Below, one piece after another: positions 1 through 8,440 of a stretch of 64,000 nt of DNA (the stretch's first letter is position 1; each line of letters begins with the position of its first letter). The stretch is from Methanolobus psychrophilus R15. Lineage in GTDB: Archaea; Halobacteriota; Methanosarcinia; Methanosarcinales; Methanosarcinaceae. The notes under the pieces are model-generated. The model saw nothing but the letters and a program-made list of their open reading frames with translations, made no database searches and was not told the DNA's origin. The position numbers were made by a program, and so were the translations under genes. The DNA is taken from the NCBI GenBank assembly GCA_000306725.1, contig CP003083.1, positions 930,001 to 994,000 of the forward strand, in the 5' to 3' direction.

Positions 1-1705
1 GACGCGCTGTTATAGGAACCGGGGAGTCCTTGCCCTCACCCATCTTACGGAGATCCATATAGAACTTGACAAGATGTTCACGTGCAGCCTCTTCCATTAT
101 AGGATAGATGTGCCTTCTTGAGTATGCAACATACTTGCGCATCAGTTCGGGATCTATATCGGGTTTCACGACTTCCATATGCTCATCGACGAGCTCCTGG
201 GTGACCTTACTTGCCGGAATGTTCTTTCGCTGCTCTGAGAGTTCACCCGCATAATGTGCTTTAAGGATATGTTTGGCGATCTTGGAGTCCATCTCCTCGT
301 TAGGAGTATCAAGGAGCACGAATATCATGTCAAACCTGGACATAAGAGCAGGTGGCATATTTATCTGCTGGGCTATGCCTTCATATCTGTCAAAGCGCCC
401 GTATTTCGGGTTTGCGGCACCAAGCAACGCACACCTGGATTTGAGAGTTGCGATTATACCGGCCTTTGCGACACTTATGGTTTGCTGCTCCATGGCTTCG
501 TGCAGGGCACTCTTATCCTCTGTGCTCATCTTGTCCATTTCATCAATTGCAGCAATACCCATGTCAGCCATTACAAGGGCACCTGCTTCCAATGTCCACC
601 GGCCGTCACCCAGATCGTCCTTGACAGCTGCTGCCGTCAGACCGCTTGAGGAGGCGCTCTTACCGGATGCAAAAACACCCCTGGGAGCAAGTTTCACCAT
701 ATACCGCAGCATCTGACTTTTTGCAACACCCGGGTCACCCACGAACAGCATGTGAATGTCACCGCGCACCCGGGAGCCATCAGGAAGGTGTTTCGCCACA
801 CCTGAAAAGAGCTGCAGTGAGAGGGCTTCCTTCACATCGTCATAACCATAAATAGAGGGAGCTATCGATTTAATGATCTTCTCATATATTTCGGGATTAC
901 GGCTTAATGCCCGGATCTGCTCCTCCTCTTCAGGCGTTATTTCCAGCTCATCGAACTCCTGGTCCATATATTCCAGTGAATTGGCATGTAACACCAGGTC
1001 ATAGAAAGGAGATTTCCCCTCTCTTGTCGTCCGCTGGTGGGAGCGGAGGACGCCGTTAATAATAACACGGTCCCCTGGTTTGACAATCCCTGCGAGGTCA
1101 TCCTCCACATCCACGTCCAGGCTCTGAGGCTGTGTGCCTCCCCTGAGATTCTCAGGAGATTCCTGGACCTGCAGTTTCTGTGCATCGATAAAAACAGATT
1201 CATTTATGTCGAGCTTAAATGGGCCTTTCCTGCCACATGTGTCATTCTCACATTCAAGAGGCTCCACGAACTTCAATTCTGTCTGCGGGATCCGGGTGAC
1301 ATGCTCACACCGCATACACTTGAAAGCTGCACTGACTATTTTAGGGCGGACCTCCGTTGCCTTACGGATCATGCCCTCAATTGCAACGAGCTGGAGCAAG
1401 TGTTTGCTTCTGAGATCCCTGTTGGGAACCTTGTTCGGTATCCTGATAAAGCGGACCTTTGCATTGTCCAGTGACTTCTCGATTGGAAGGTCGATGTTCT
1501 GGAGTGCGCTATCTGCACAGGGAGTAATTTCATCCGGGCGCAAAAGCAGTTCGTCCGCGAGCTCCCTGTCGAATATTTCAAGGTCGGAAAAATCAACATA
1601 AATGCTGCGCTGGTCAGGATAATCATTTGCAAGCTGGAGAATACTATCCCAATAATATTTTTTTAGAAAAGTCCTGAACTTTTCGTCCCACTTACCTTCA
1701 GTCAT
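1..1705 (-). CDS. mcm: MCM replicative DNA helicase (3' part outside window)
   Basis: Replicative helicase that unwinds DNA ahead of the fork as a ring of MCM subunits. The minus-strand reading frame starts at an ATG at 1703-1705 (MTEGKWDEKF) and stays open to the window edge, giving about 568 codons. Archaeal MCMs are near 700 residues, so roughly the last 130 are missing. Visible are a zinc-binding pair of cysteine clusters (CMRC ... CENDTC, about residues 140-170), the Walker A motif GDPGVAKS, the Walker B stretch AAIDEMDKM and the arginine-finger region MSRFDMIF. A TATA-like TTTATAAA at 1725-1734 lies about 25 bases before the ATG, which suggests a leaderless mRNA. The assignment is secure; only the C-terminal winged-helix part is not visible. 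Confidence 0.96.
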   Translation of the reverse strand, partial: MTEGKWDEKFRTFLKKYYWDSILQLANDYPDQRSIYVDFSDLEIFDRELADELLLRPDEITPCADSALQNIDLPIEKSLDNAKVRFIRIPNKVPNRDLRSKHLLQLVAIEGMIRKATEVRPKIVSAAFKCMRCEHVTRIPQTELKFVEPLECENDTCGRKGPFKLDINESVFIDAQKLQVQESPENLRGGTQPQSLDVDVEDDLAGIVKPGDRVIINGVLRSHQRTTREGKSPFYDLVLHANSLEYMDQEFDELEITPEEEEQIRALSRNPEIYEKIIKSIAPSIYGYDDVKEALSLQLFSGVAKHLPDGSRVRGDIHMLFVGDPGVAKSQMLRYMVKLAPRGVFASGKSASSSGLTAAAVKDDLGDGRWTLEAGALVMADMGIAAIDEMDKMSTEDKSALHEAMEQQTISVAKAGIIATLKSRCALLGAANPKYGRFDRYEGIAQQINMPPALMSRFDMIFVLLDTPNEEMDSKIAKHILKAHYAGELSEQRKNIPASKVTQELVDEHMEVVKPDIDPELMRKYVAYSRRHIYPIMEEAAREHLVKFYMDLRKMGEGKDSPVPITAR

Positions 1706-1782
1706 GTTTTACACAAATATATAAGGTTTATAAATCAAGTCGATGCAAGATGTACTTGAAGTAATATGAATATTTCGAAGCA

Positions 1783-2496
1783 TTATTCAGTATCCTTCGT
1801 TTTGGGAAGGTTGCGCTGAATACGCCTCAGCACACCTCTTAATGTCTGAACTTCCCGCTCTAGCAGGACCGCCCTCCCCAAAATCCTCTTCAGCATGAGT
1901 TTGGTCTTTTCTTTTTTATGCACAGGGTATTTAATGTCATCAAGAAGCTCAAAAAGATGCTCATATAATAGATGAATGTCAGAAGCTTCAGCCAGCCCGT
2001 TCTCCCCCGCCTCGATATCACTCAGTTCGTAGAGGATTACTGCGACTGCATGTGACATGTTCATCACAGGGTAGACATCAGATGTAGGAATGGTCATTAT
2101 CATATCACACATCTTTAATTCGTCCCTGCTGAAGCCGTGGTCCTCCCTGCCAAAAAGCACAGCCACAGTTCCCCTGGCACCTGACAGGCGAGCCTTTATC
2201 TCACGTGGTGAATACGCAGGGACCCTCAGATGAAGGTCAAACGCCACACCAGCAATGCCAGTTGTTCCTATGACAATGCTTGCATCATTCACTGCTTCCT
2301 CCAGTGAGTTAACTATCGAGGCGCTCTGAAGCAGATCCCATGCATGGGAAGACATTGCCCTTGATTCGACTTCCAGTTTACAGGGATTTACAAGTACAAG
2401 TTCAGAAAAGCCGAAATTCTTCATTGCACGGGCTACAGAGCCTACGTTTCCCTGATAAAGGGGTTCCACAAGTACTACTCTGATACCAATAGACAT
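1783..2496 (-). CDS. trmJ: TrmJ-like RNA 2'-O-methyltransferase (SPOUT family)
   Basis: Predicted SAM-dependent 2'-O-methyltransferase; archaeal TrmJ methylates cytidine 32 of tRNA. The protein has 237 residues. The N-terminus IRVVLVEPLYQGNVGSVARA is the substrate-side SpoU motif with the conserved N-GS-AR. The trefoil-knot SAM-binding motifs follow as VLFGREDHGFSRDEL (about 127-141) and IPTSDVYPVMNMSHAVA (about 149-165). A lysine/arginine-rich C-terminal helix is present, as in TrmJ. It is transcribed like mcm but starts 790 bases upstream of it with its own AT-rich promoter region. RNA specificity (tRNA or rRNA) cannot be read from the sequence, so the symbol is by family. Confidence 0.88.
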   Translation of the reverse strand: MSIGIRVVLVEPLYQGNVGSVARAMKNFGFSELVLVNPCKLEVESRAMSSHAWDLLQSASIVNSLEEAVNDASIVIGTTGIAGVAFDLHLRVPAYSPREIKARLSGARGTVAVLFGREDHGFSRDELKMCDMIMTIPTSDVYPVMNMSHAVAVILYELSDIEAGENGLAEASDIHLLYEHLFELLDDIKYPVHKKEKTKLMLKRILGRAVLLEREVQTLRGVLRRIQRNLPKTKDTE

Positions 2497-2540
2497 ATTT
2501 TACAACTGTACCCGGTTTAGATTTCTTATAGTGCTGCCTG

Positions 2541-2636
2541 CATATAAGTGTAATCGAACAGGAAAGCAGAGTGGCTTAAGAGTGCCGGTGCTTCAAATCC
2601 TTTTTGAAGACCCAGCCGCCTGCTGCATATATTTTT
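2541..2636 (+). other. Possible small structured RNA or leader between trmJ and hdrE
   Basis: This stretch of the 269-base divergent intergenic region contains a TATA-like CATATAAG at 2541-2548. About 25 bases on comes a GC-richer segment with a perfect 7-bp hairpin, CTTCAAA (2591-2597) with TTTGAAG (2603-2609). GCAG/GGC segments near 2566-2574 can partly pair with GCC/CTGC at 2615-2626. It ends in ATTTTT at 2631-2636. The order promoter, structure, T-run fits a short independent RNA, but it could also be part of a long hdrE leader. The phrase TTCAAATCC looks like a tRNA T-arm, yet no acceptor stem forms. Confidence 0.25.
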
Positions 2637-2689
2637 AATGCAAATCTTTAAATAATATCGTTACCACACTCATGCAAACCAAACCGGTT

Positions 2690-2757
2690 ACTTATAAGTA
2701 AAAACCAATCCCGATTCTGAAAGTATGATAATGATAATTTATAGATATATCAGGAGA
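2690..2757 (+). promoter_or_regulatory. hdrED promoter and ribosome-binding site
   Basis: A TATA box ACTTATAAGTA at 2690-2700, itself palindromic and preceded by CCGG, would place transcription start near 2724. AGGAGA at 2752-2757 lies 8 bases before the hdrE ATG at 2766 and is a good ribosome-binding site. A second AT-rich box (ATCTTTAAATAA, about 2643-2654) could be an alternative promoter. Confidence 0.55.
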
Positions 2758-2765
2758 AGATTAAA

Positions 2766-3557
2766 ATGGACTATTATTCCGGCGTATCCGACGCTTTAAG
2801 ACTTACATTTGTTCAGGTTATGATAATGGCTAACCTGTCCATCGGTATTTTCATTATTGGAATGTATATAAACCTGAAAAAATGGGGCATGGGTTCCACA
2901 GGTTACGGGAAGGAACCATCGGGCAGCATCTTCGCGTTCCCCAGGATGCTTGCCCAGCAGATGAGCGAACATGCACATGTGCATAATCAGTCCGTCCTGG
3001 AAACCTTTGTCCTTGACATTGTATTCCAGAGAAGGATACTGAGAAGAAGCCCTCTCAGATGGTTCATGCACTTCACCATCTTCTTTGGATGGATGGCACT
3101 CTTTGTGCTCTCACTTGCTATGTTCGCAGTTGAAATGGTACATATAGCAGCAGAAGCAATGGGAATCCATGATCTTCCAGACTTCTTAGTCCCGGCACTA
3201 CTTAGAGACATGCTCGCAGTTCCAAACGACATTTTCAGCTACATTTTGCTCACAGGGATCATAATAGCAATATACAGGAGACTGTTCGTTGCTAAGGTAA
3301 GGGAATCAACCATAGCGTATGACTCCATCCTCCTCATAGGCCTTACAGTCATCACTATCTCAGGATTTGTTGCAGACGGAATAAGGACTGGAAGATTCTG
3401 GGGATTTGGCATTGAAGACCCAAGCCTGGCACCTCCAATGGCCCTATTCCACGTAGTAATATCATTGCTGTTCTGTATCGCATATATACCATTCAGCAAA
3501 TACATACACATGATTGCAATACCGCTTGCACTCCTTGCGAACAAAGGAGGAGAATAA
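2766..3557 (+). CDS. hdrE: Heterodisulfide reductase, cytochrome b subunit HdrE
   Basis: Membrane-anchoring b-type cytochrome of HdrDE, the terminal reductase of methanogenesis in cytochrome-containing methanogens. It oxidises reduced methanophenazine in the membrane and hands electrons to HdrD, contributing to the proton gradient. At 263 residues with five hydrophobic segments it matches the family. Histidines flanking the helices (for example in SEHAHVHNQS, RWFMHFTIFFG and LFHVVISLLF) are candidate haem ligands. Three bases separate its stop from hdrD, so the two form an operon. Presence of hdrDE rather than only soluble HdrABC is the strongest argument for Methanosarcinales. Confidence 0.95.
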   Translation: MDYYSGVSDALRLTFVQVMIMANLSIGIFIIGMYINLKKWGMGSTGYGKEPSGSIFAFPRMLAQQMSEHAHVHNQSVLETFVLDIVFQRRILRRSPLRWFMHFTIFFGWMALFVLSLAMFAVEMVHIAAEAMGIHDLPDFLVPALLRDMLAVPNDIFSYILLTGIIIAIYRRLFVAKVRESTIAYDSILLIGLTVITISGFVADGIRTGRFWGFGIEDPSLAPPMALFHVVISLLFCIAYIPFSKYIHMIAIPLALLANKGGE

Positions 3558-3560
3558 ACA

Positions 3561-4808
3561 ATGGCAAAGCGCAAACCTTCAGTTGATACACAAAATCTAA
3601 CAGCTGTCCAGATAATGGAACTTGACTCCTGCAGCCGATGCGGAGAATGTGTGAACTGGTGCCCTACATACGATGCATCAGCACAGGACCCCGGGCTTGC
3701 ACCAAGGGACAAGATCCTCAGATGGAGAGAATTCATGAACAAGTCCTACGGCCTTCGTGCAAGGCTCTTCGGACCAAAAGAGATACCAGAGGAAGACATC
3801 GAGAAATTCAAGGATGACGTCTACAAATGCACAACCTGCGGAATGTGTGCAACAGTATGTGAATCCGCGATCAATACCGTTGAACTCTGGGAGTCAATGC
3901 GTGCAAATCTTGTAAAGCGTGGCAACGGCCCATACGGTAAACAGGGAATGTTCATCAAGCTCATTGCAGAGTACAAGAACCCATACATGGCAAACAATGC
4001 CGACAGGGTTAACTGGTTCCCCAAGGACATAAAGGTCGAGGACAAAGCCGAGGTACTCTACTTTGGAGGATGCACTGCAGAGCTCAAGCAAAGGAAGCTT
4101 GCACTTGCAACAGCACGTGTGCTCAACAAGCTTGGCATCAAGTTCACAATGCTTGGCGAGAACGAGATATGCTGCGGTTCAGCTCTTATCAGGACCGGGC
4201 AGTACTTCATCAACGACACAGCAAAGGTGAACGCCCAGAAGAACATCGATAATATCAAAGCCAAGGGCGCTAAGACAGTGCTATATGCCTGTGCAGGATG
4301 CTACAGGGCTTCCCTGATAGACTGGCCAAGGCTTACAGGCAAGAAACTCCCTTTCAAGGTAGTCCACATCACACAGTTCCTGCAGGACCTCATAGAGAAG
4401 GGAGATATCCAGTGGGAGAAGTCCATCGATAAGAAGGTCACATACCACGACCCATGTCACCTGGGACGCCACGTAGGCGTATTCGAGCCGCCAAGAGCTG
4501 TGCTCAAGAGCATACCGGGCATCGAGTTCATTGAGATGGAAAGGATCGAAGAGAACCAGCGCTGCTGTGGAGCAGGAGGCGGAGTAAAGGCCGGCGTTCC
4601 TGATCTTGCAATGGGCGTTGCAAAGACGAGAGTTGAAGATGCTCTTGAAACCGAAGCAGACCTGTTGTCAAGCGCCTGCCCGTTCTGTAAGAGGAACCTC
4701 AGCGACGGCAGGGATGCACTTGGTGCAAAGCAGCTTGAAGTTGAGGACGTTGTAGTCCTTGTTGCAGAAGCAATGGGAATAGACCTTAGCGACGCACCTA
4801 AAGAGTGA
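3561..4808 (+). CDS. hdrD: Heterodisulfide reductase, catalytic iron-sulfur subunit HdrD
   Basis: Catalytic subunit that reduces the mixed disulfide CoM-S-S-CoB, regenerating coenzymes M and B. The 415-residue protein has two ferredoxin-type 4Fe-4S motifs ([12 protein letters not shown] starting near residue 24; [12 protein letters not shown] near 92). Two cysteine-rich CCG domains follow (NEICCGS ... CAGC and QRCCGAGGG ... CPFC), which carry the unusual active-site clusters. Order and spacing are those of HdrD. It is cytosolic but membrane-associated through HdrE, whose gene directly precedes it. A hairpin terminator overlaps the stop codon. Confidence 0.96.
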   Translation: MAKRKPSVDTQNLTAVQIMELDSCSRCGECVNWCPTYDASAQDPGLAPRDKILRWREFMNKSYGLRARLFGPKEIPEEDIEKFKDDVYKCTTCGMCATVCESAINTVELWESMRANLVKRGNGPYGKQGMFIKLIAEYKNPYMANNADRVNWFPKDIKVEDKAEVLYFGGCTAELKQRKLALATARVLNKLGIKFTMLGENEICCGSALIRTGQYFINDTAKVNAQKNIDNIKAKGAKTVLYACAGCYRASLIDWPRLTGKKLPFKVVHITQFLQDLIEKGDIQWEKSIDKKVTYHDPCHLGRHVGVFEPPRAVLKSIPGIEFIEMERIEENQRCCGAGGGVKAGVPDLAMGVAKTRVEDALETEADLLSSACPFCKRNLSDGRDALGAKQLEVEDVVVLVAEAMGIDLSDAPKE

Positions 4809-4828
4809 TTTATTCACTCTTCATTTTT
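4801..4828 (+). terminator. hdrED terminator hairpin
   Basis: A perfect 8-bp inverted repeat, AAGAGTGA (4801-4808) and TCACTCTT (4814-4821) with a 5-base loop, is followed by a run of T. The left arm contains the hdrD stop codon. Confidence 0.7.
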
Positions 4829-4885
4829 TATTGTAGCTCTTTGAGGATAACCTAAATATAATATTTTTTCCAATTTTGCCTACAT

Positions 4886-5524
4886 ATGGAAATTCCCTAC
4901 GAGATACTTGGAAAAGTCTTCATTGCCATTGCTCTGCTCGCAATAGCAGGGATAATAATAGCACTCCTGCTAGGAGCGTACAGTTTCAGAAAGCATAGAA
5001 TGCTTTTTCCGAATTTCATATTATTCATCCTTTACATGTTCTACGGCCCGGCCAAGATAATCTGCCGCGTTTTCAAAATTAAGGAAACGCTTGTTGATGA
5101 GATACTGGTTGAGGTGCGCAACGCTGTGATGCTAGAAAAATTCAAAAATACAAAAGGCAAACGCGTCATATTCCTCCCCCAGTGTATGCGCCATCCCAAA
5201 TGCAAAGCCCGCTGTGACCCTATAATCGGGTACGAATGCAAGATGTGTGGCCTTTGTGACATAGGCATCATCTGTAAAGCTGCGTTGAAACACAATTTTG
5301 AAGTTTATGTAATACCAGGGGGTAGCTTTGTGAAGAAAATCATAAAGACCCAGCAACCTGACAGCTGCATAGGGGTAGCCTGTTACCCTGAACTATCGGA
5401 GTCAATGCAGGGAGCTTCACCTTTTATGGTAGTGCAGGGAATATCCCTGGTTCGCGATGGGTGTTTCGATACAAAAGTTGATGTTGAGGAAGTTATCAGG
5501 AAGATGGAGGAGTGCAATGTATAG
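4886..5524 (+). CDS. DUF116 membrane-anchored cysteine-rich protein, first copy
   Basis: Member of the uncharacterised DUF116 family. It has 212 residues. Two hydrophobic segments (about residues 8-32 and 38-55) anchor it, and a cytosolic domain carries dense cysteines (QCMRHPKCKARCD, then CKMCGLCDIGIICKA, about residues 99-135) that could hold an iron-sulfur cluster. A TATA-like CTAAATATAATA about 28 bases before the ATG suggests a leaderless start. It ends in TAG and overlaps the next DUF116 gene by 8 bases. The pair and the flavoprotein behind them may form one redox unit. No function is established. Confidence 0.8.
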   Translation: MEIPYEILGKVFIAIALLAIAGIIIALLLGAYSFRKHRMLFPNFILFILYMFYGPAKIICRVFKIKETLVDEILVEVRNAVMLEKFKNTKGKRVIFLPQCMRHPKCKARCDPIIGYECKMCGLCDIGIICKAALKHNFEVYVIPGGSFVKKIIKTQQPDSCIGVACYPELSESMQGASPFMVVQGISLVRDGCFDTKVDVEEVIRKMEECNV

Positions 5525-6149
5525 GCTTCTTGGTGAGATAATAACAATTCTGATCGTCCTGTCGGTGCTTCTGGCAGGCACCGCCCTTGCGGTCAGCAGG
5601 ATAAGCCTCAACAGACATGTATGGCTTGCCGGTTTCTTTGCAGAGGTGCTTGATTTTTTCTATCTTCCCCTGAAATTCTTCTTTTTCAAGCTATCAGATA
5701 CAAGGATTCTGGATAAATGGATGGTATCCCTAAAGAACATTGCTAACCAAAGCGTTTTTGAAAGAACTGGAAAACGCATGATCATCGCACCCCATTGCAT
5801 GCGTTTTCTGGAGTGCCCTGCATCCTCCACAAGAACAGGGATAGAATGTGTATCCTGCGGAAAATGTGTTTTTTCCAGATTGAAGGAAGATGCTACTAAG
5901 TATGGATACAGGCTATACATAGTAACAGGATCTTCGTTTGTAAAACATGTTATCAAAGAGGAAAGATATGAGGGTGCTCTCCTGATAGCCTGCGACTATG
6001 AGTTAAATAAGGTGATGATGGGCTTGAAAGGAAAGAATATTGTTACCTATGGCATTCCCATGTCCAATGACGGATGCTTTAATACAGAAGTAGAATACTG
6101 GAGGGTCCTGCAGGTTCTGGAAATGTTTTCCGGCAAGGCCGATAATTGA
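5517..6149 (+). CDS. DUF116 membrane-anchored cysteine-rich protein, second copy
   Basis: Paralogue of the preceding gene; both share the pattern 'APHCMRFLEC ... C-x2-CG-C' and 'GSSFVK'. I start it at the ATG at 5517 (MYRLLGEIIT), which gives 210 residues and lets it overlap the upstream stop by 8 bases, typical of translational coupling. An in-frame ATG 60 bases earlier would add a non-conserved extension inside the first gene. Hydrophobic segments lie at residues 5-27 and about 40-60. The cysteine set is reduced compared with copy one (HCMRFLECPAS, CVSCGKCVF), so the two may differ in cluster content. Confidence 0.8.
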   Translation: MYRLLGEIITILIVLSVLLAGTALAVSRISLNRHVWLAGFFAEVLDFFYLPLKFFFFKLSDTRILDKWMVSLKNIANQSVFERTGKRMIIAPHCMRFLECPASSTRTGIECVSCGKCVFSRLKEDATKYGYRLYIVTGSSFVKHVIKEERYEGALLIACDYELNKVMMGLKGKNIVTYGIPMSNDGCFNTEVEYWRVLQVLEMFSGKADN

Positions 6150-6167
6150 TAAAGTGAAGAGATCAGG

Positions 6168-7346
6168 ATGTTTGACCTTATCATCGTGGGAGGGGGTCCT
6201 GCAGGTACAGCTGCAGGGAGAATTGCAGGAAAAATGGGGTTGAAGACATTATTGATAGAGAAGGAGTCATTCCCGCGGTATAAGCCATGCGGAGGTGCAC
6301 TTTCTGAGCATGCCATGTCCTTCCTGGACTTTGAAGTTCCCGAGGAGATCATTGAAAAGGAAGTATTCGGAGCCAGGATCTGTTTCAGGGACCAGGTCAT
6401 TGAACGTTCAAAGGATCATCGCCTCTCTGCCATAGTTACCCGCAGCAAGCTTGACAACTTCTTTCTTGAAAAAGCAAGGGAAACATGGATAGAGGACATC
6501 ACTGGAAAGAAGGTCATTGAGGTCTTAGATGAAAATGACCATGTTACAGTCAAAACAAAGGAATCAACCTATGTTTCCAGATTTCTTATTCTGGCAACAG
6601 GCTCCCAGGGGATGCTTAAGCACCAGGTTCGCAGGAAGGACAATAAAAAAGAATATGGGATATGCATGGTTGCAGAGGTGCCGGAAAATAACGGGACAAT
6701 TGACAGCTATATAAAAGACGCCGTAGAGCTGCGTTTCGGGGTTGCCGGAATGGGATACGGCTGGATATTCCCGCATGACGGCTACTATTCGGTTGGTACC
6801 GGCGGCCTTGCAAATCTGCTGCCAGATCCCAGGAGTACAATTCAACAATATCTGCAGGAGAACAATTTCAACGGGAACTATAAACTTAATGGACATGTCA
6901 TTCCATGTGGGGGCTACAAAAGGACCCTGGTCAGAGGCAGGATAATGCTGGTTGGCGATGCTGCCGGGTTTGTAGATGCATTCACAGGAGAAGGGCTTGC
7001 CTATGCCATCAGGTCAGGACAGATAGCAGCAGAAGTCGTGGCAGAAGCCCTGGATTCCAGCCTTCATCCGGGACATTTGAAAAAATATGAGAATAGATGC
7101 TATTCAGAATTTGGAGAGCATCTGAAATACTCCCTATATTTTGCCAGTATCATGCACCGCTTCCCCGAGAAGGCTTTCAGCATTTTTACACGGGAGCCTG
7201 TAGTCGTCGACAGATTCCTTGACGTGGTCTCATTCAGGACCAGCTACAAACAGTACATGAAATGGCTCATTCTCAATTTTAAACCCGCATGGCTCCTGAA
7301 AAGAAAAACTATCGCCGGGAACAGACCTGTTATGAAAAAGAAATAA
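6168..7346 (+). CDS. Geranylgeranyl reductase family FAD-dependent oxidoreductase
   Basis: Flavoprotein of the family that saturates isoprenoid double bonds, as in archaeal membrane lipids. It has 392 residues. The N-terminal FAD-binding motif is DLIIVGGGPAGTAAG (3-17), followed by an acidic strand end (LIEKESFP) and the family's PCGGALSE box (about 43-50). The second FAD motif is RIMLVGDAAGFVDAFTGEGL, near residue 260. It follows the DUF116 pair by 18 bases, so electrons could come from those proteins. It differs from the better-known digeranylgeranylglycerophospholipid reductase, whose N-terminus typically has a GDPVRCAEG-like box, so substrate is uncertain. Confidence 0.85.
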   Translation: MFDLIIVGGGPAGTAAGRIAGKMGLKTLLIEKESFPRYKPCGGALSEHAMSFLDFEVPEEIIEKEVFGARICFRDQVIERSKDHRLSAIVTRSKLDNFFLEKARETWIEDITGKKVIEVLDENDHVTVKTKESTYVSRFLILATGSQGMLKHQVRRKDNKKEYGICMVAEVPENNGTIDSYIKDAVELRFGVAGMGYGWIFPHDGYYSVGTGGLANLLPDPRSTIQQYLQENNFNGNYKLNGHVIPCGGYKRTLVRGRIMLVGDAAGFVDAFTGEGLAYAIRSGQIAAEVVAEALDSSLHPGHLKKYENRCYSEFGEHLKYSLYFASIMHRFPEKAFSIFTREPVVVDRFLDVVSFRTSYKQYMKWLILNFKPAWLLKRKTIAGNRPVMKKK

Positions 7347-7350
7347 GGAT

Positions 7351-7730
7351 GTGAGTGAGGAGAATAAGCTCCCTTCTGTTGATGCAATACATTAACCCGC
7401 CTGGCAGGATAATGCGCTCTTGCAAGCTGCATTGACGGCATTCGGCTAAGCGTCATATACCGAGGGATGGTCTAAACACCCATTTACCCCTCCCGACTTG
7501 CACCCACGAGGATTCGCCGTTCCATCCACATTCCATGCGACCTCAACCTTCCGGCATCACAGCATTAACATGGCGCGGTATCGTTTCTGTGCCAGCATGC
7601 AGGATCTGCATGAGTTGCATTGCAACTGCCCGGACTCTCGCCCGGTGCCCTTTACAGGCACTCGTGTGTTTAGATGGTGGGGAGACTTTCCTCAGGCCAA
7701 AGGCCCGGCGGCCGTCCTTCCTCTCTCACT
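7351..7730 (-). ncRNA. rnpB: RNase P RNA (archaeal type A)
   Basis: Catalytic RNA of ribonuclease P, which trims tRNA 5' leaders. On the minus strand the universal element GAGGAAAGTC lies near 7683-7693, and ACAGAAnnnAGCTTAT, the 3' part of the catalytic core, near 7362-7378. The two ends pair: GTGAG-GAGGA at the 5' end with TCCTC-CTCAC at the 3' end form helix P1. Inside are GTGCAAGTCGGGAGGGG and several stable hairpins. The length of about 380 nt fits Methanosarcinales. The exact ends are inferred from P1, so allow a few bases of error. Reading frames in this interval are spurious. Confidence 0.9.
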
Positions 7731-7750
7731 GGAATGAGAGGACTCAAGTT

Positions 7751-7763
7751 AAGATATATATAG
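7751..7763 (-). promoter_or_regulatory. TATA box for RNase P RNA
   Basis: On the minus strand CTATATATATCTT is centred about 27 bases upstream of the predicted 5' end of the RNase P RNA, the normal archaeal spacing. Confidence 0.6.
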
Positions 7764-7894
7764 GTATCTCTCACCTAAATTCGCCCCACATCTCGTATAA
7801 GACATCCAATAAACTTTCGCCAGATAAAGTAATGAACGTGTCAGTTTAGGAAAGTTTATTGCTAAGTAGATTTTACTTTATAACTGGTGGTGTA

Positions 7895-8131
7895 TTGCAA
7901 TATAACAGATATCTTATAATGGGAGCTATCCTGCTCACTGCACTTTTCCTTATCCTGACTGCTGACATGTTCATCATCTCCCACCCAATATCAGGTTACA
8001 TTCACTCAAGGAACATGAGCGATATACAAGCAAGCTACTGGAGCATAATTATTGGCATATTCCTACCACTTATGATAGCATGGCTTTATGCATTGGTACG
8101 CCAAAAAAGGAAGGAGACTGATAACAGGTAA
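7895..8131 (+). CDS. Small two-helix membrane protein, function unknown
   Basis: About 78 residues with two clear hydrophobic segments (LIMGAILLTALFLILTADMF and SIIIGIFLPLMIAWLYAL) and a positively charged tail RQKRKETDNR that is probably cytosolic. I prefer a TTG start at 7895 because GGTGGTG sits 4 bases before it; an ATG at 7919 or a TTG at 7859 are alternatives. I do not recognise a family. It stands alone, convergent with the next gene. Confidence 0.5.
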   Translation: MQYNRYLIMGAILLTALFLILTADMFIISHPISGYIHSRNMSDIQASYWSIIIGIFLPLMIAWLYALVRQKRKETDNR

Positions 8132-8137
8132 CTTAAC

Positions 8138-8344
8138 TTAGAGCTTCAGGACACCACAGCCGCAGCCGCGCCTTATAAGGAAATCCATCTTGCTTTTGAT
8201 CTCATCCTGGTGGAAATCAGAAAGCAGATCGTACTCTTTTTTATGTTTATCCATTATGTGCTGGAACATTTTTTCCTTGACCGTTTCCGCATCATTATCA
8301 ATAACTATGAAGTCATCGTTGAATCCAAGGTCCCTGCATTTCAT
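8138..8344 (-). CDS. DUF1059 family small protein
   Basis: 68 residues beginning MKCRDLGFNDDFIVIDND and containing the helix KEKMFQHIMDKHKKEYD, the pattern of the small DUF1059 family (CRD near the start, a central acidic helix with H). The family has no known function. The tail RRGCGCGVLKL holds two cysteines that are not a usual part of the family as I remember it. Initiation is odd: the only good ribosome-binding site, GGGAGGT, lies about 20 bases before the ATG but 6-7 bases before an in-frame ATA codon. Confidence 0.65.
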   Translation of the reverse strand: MKCRDLGFNDDFIVIDNDAETVKEKMFQHIMDKHKKEYDLLSDFHQDEIKSKMDFLIRRGCGCGVLKL

Positions 8345-8440
8345 TATTATGACTATGTTAAAACCTCCCTGTGAAGAATAGATTTTAATGGTTTATTAAT
8401 CTTGTTCAACTATCAAAAAAGGTTAACCTCGTGTTTTCTG

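Noticed and set aside
2570-2602. tRNA-like phrases (GAGTGGCTTAAG, TTCAAATCC)
   Set aside because: No acceptor stem, anticodon arm or correct spacing; not a tRNA gene.
7498-7849. Plus-strand reading frames of 79 and 104 codons
   Set aside because: They run across the RNase P RNA on the opposite strand; the sequence is explained by RNA helices.
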